From NCBI GenBank assembly GCA_023953695.1, contig JAMLJG010000012.1, forward strand, positions 1 through 64,000: a stretch of 64,000 nt of DNA, given 5' to 3'. Source of the DNA: Kiritimatiellia bacterium (lineage in GTDB: Bacteria > Verrucomicrobiota > Kiritimatiellia > CAIVKH01). The notes beneath the pieces are model-generated. The model was not told the DNA's origin and did no database searches. It saw nothing but the letters and a program-made list of their open reading frames with translations. A program made the position numbers and the translations under genes. Position 1 is the first letter of the stretch. Each line of letters begins with the position of its first letter. This document shows positions 63,391 through 64,000 of this stretch, one piece after another.

Positions 63391-63830
63391 TCCTCGTCCT
63401 CCACGGCGAAAGTGACATTGCTGATTTGAGCCGCAGAACAAGCGTTGAGAACGTCCACGACGCGCTGGTGCCGCACGTCATCAGCAGGGGCAATGGTGAC
63501 CATGGCGGAGGACTTGTTCGCTTCCGCCGAGGCGCGGAACCGGCGCAGGGTGTCAACAAGCTCCGGCATGTCGGAGCTATTCGGGCCGTCATAGGCCATG
63601 TCATTGAGCAAAACCTGGCCATCCCCGGAGATCTCGATGATCTGCTCATCCGGGATTTCGACGCTGTCGTCTTGGGAAGCGACGCCGGGCAGCGAAAAGC
63701 TGATGTCGGCCTCCTGCCGATTAAAGGTGGATGTGACCATGAAGAAGATGAGCAGCAAGAAGACGCAGTCAATCATCGGCGTCATCTCGATCTTGAGCTG
63801 AATATCCTGGTTCTTGCGCGACAGCTTCAT
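63387..63830 (-). CDS. ExbD/TolR family proton-channel subunit
   Basis: The 147-residue protein has the ExbD layout: short basic cytoplasmic start, one transmembrane helix with the conserved proton-carrying Asp (IEMTPMIDCVFLLLIFFMVT, Asp at about residue 21), and a periplasmic domain (ISGDGQVLLNDMAYDG; NACSAAQISNVTFAVEDEE). It works with an ExbB/TolQ/MotA-like subunit, expected upstream beyond the window. Its stop overlaps the VWA gene start. Confidence 0.92.
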   Translation of the reverse strand: MKLSRKNQDIQLKIEMTPMIDCVFLLLIFFMVTSTFNRQEADISFSLPGVASQDDSVEIPDEQIIEISGDGQVLLNDMAYDGPNSSDMPELVDTLRRFRASAEANKSSAMVTIAPADDVRHQRVVDVLNACSAAQISNVTFAVEDEE

Positions 63831-63833
63831 GAC

Positions 63834-64000
63834 TCACATGGCCTGTGGACTCTGGAACGTTGCAAAAATGACGTCATACACCCCCGCGGCCGCACAGGCC
63901 TGAATCGCCTTGCGGACCAGCGCGAAGTTCACCTCTTTATCTACCCGCAAATAGAGCCGAAGTTCAGGCTCTTCTGCGCGGCGTGCGGCGATGGCGGTTG
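63834..64000 (-). CDS. Second ExbD/TolR family protein, C-terminal part only
   Basis: The frame enters from the window edge and ends with TGA at 63834-63836, three bases before the other exbD start. The 54 residues visible (ELRLYLRVDKEVNFALVRKA; GVYDVIFATF) match the periplasmic C-terminal domain of ExbD. Two different ExbD proteins in a row are common in PVC genomes and probably form a heteromeric channel. Start and membrane helix lie outside the window. Confidence 0.85.
   Translation of the reverse strand, partial: TAIAARRAEEPELRLYLRVDKEVNFALVRKAIQACAAAGVYDVIFATFQSPQAM

Noticed and set aside
1..64000. CRISPR array or cas genes
   Set aside because: No regularly spaced identical repeats and no Cas-like protein were seen. 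The paired palindromes at three loci are isolated, not an array.

Overview
The window looks like a chromosome segment of a bacterium from the PVC superphylum, probably Verrucomicrobiota or Kiritimatiellota. Evidence: high GC, two type-II-secretion-like prepilins with the [14 protein letters not shown] signature (one with an H-X9-DG motif), malectin and glycoamylase enzymes, an exosortase locus, VWA and paired ExbD genes, and a MurA with Asp in place of the catalytic-loop Cys, as in Chlamydia. This placement is inference; no 16S gene is present.

Left part (1-22.4 kb). After the tail of a transposase and a Fic protein comes a large accessory locus that reads as one sugar-utilisation regulon. 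It holds two glycoamylase-domain (GH144-like, endo-beta-1,2-glucanase type) enzymes, a GPH-family sugar symporter, a GH94 enzyme closest by motif to 1,2-beta-oligoglucan phosphorylase, a GH1 beta-glucosidase, several secreted jelly-roll proteins, an orphan lipoprotein and a LacI regulator. Six copies of a TGTAAnCGnTTACA-like palindrome lie in front of its transcription units, including lacI itself. Downstream of lacI, in overlapping reading frames, is a surface-display cassette: a protein with a C-terminal sorting signal, a small exosortase (XrtH-like) and a probable exosortase-associated membrane protein. The proposed route is extracellular cleavage of beta-1,2-glucan, import of oligosaccharides, and cytoplasmic phosphorolysis and hydrolysis.

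Part of this locus appears to be poor sequence. The second glycoamylase gene (about 9.37-10.15 kb) and the C-terminal half of the GH94 gene (10.3-11.95 kb) carry many single-base frameshifts although the protein sequence is conserved across all frames. A 0.95-kb head-to-tail duplication at 16.04-17.95 kb has one clean copy and one indel-ridden copy.

Region 22.4-25.1 kb is a cassette-like island: small lipoprotein or membrane genes on one strand, a 67-bp direct repeat, and an attC-like site that contains one stop codon and ends at the next start codon.

From 25.1 kb to the end is mostly housekeeping: rimO, a zinc-ribbon/LemA/M48 protease trio, der, an RRM protein, gcvP, a NYN-LOTUS protein, hslO, apt, a sigma-70 factor, tRNA-Gln, dnaN, dnaA (with an origin candidate), an M24 peptidase, murA, glmS, queA, lysA, argG, nth, rtcB and a VWA/ExbD/ExbD cluster that runs off the window. 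Three intergenic spots (31.06, 51.51 and 60.31 kb) carry the same paired-palindrome element, TTCCAAnnnTTGGAA twice, always with 32 bp between centres.
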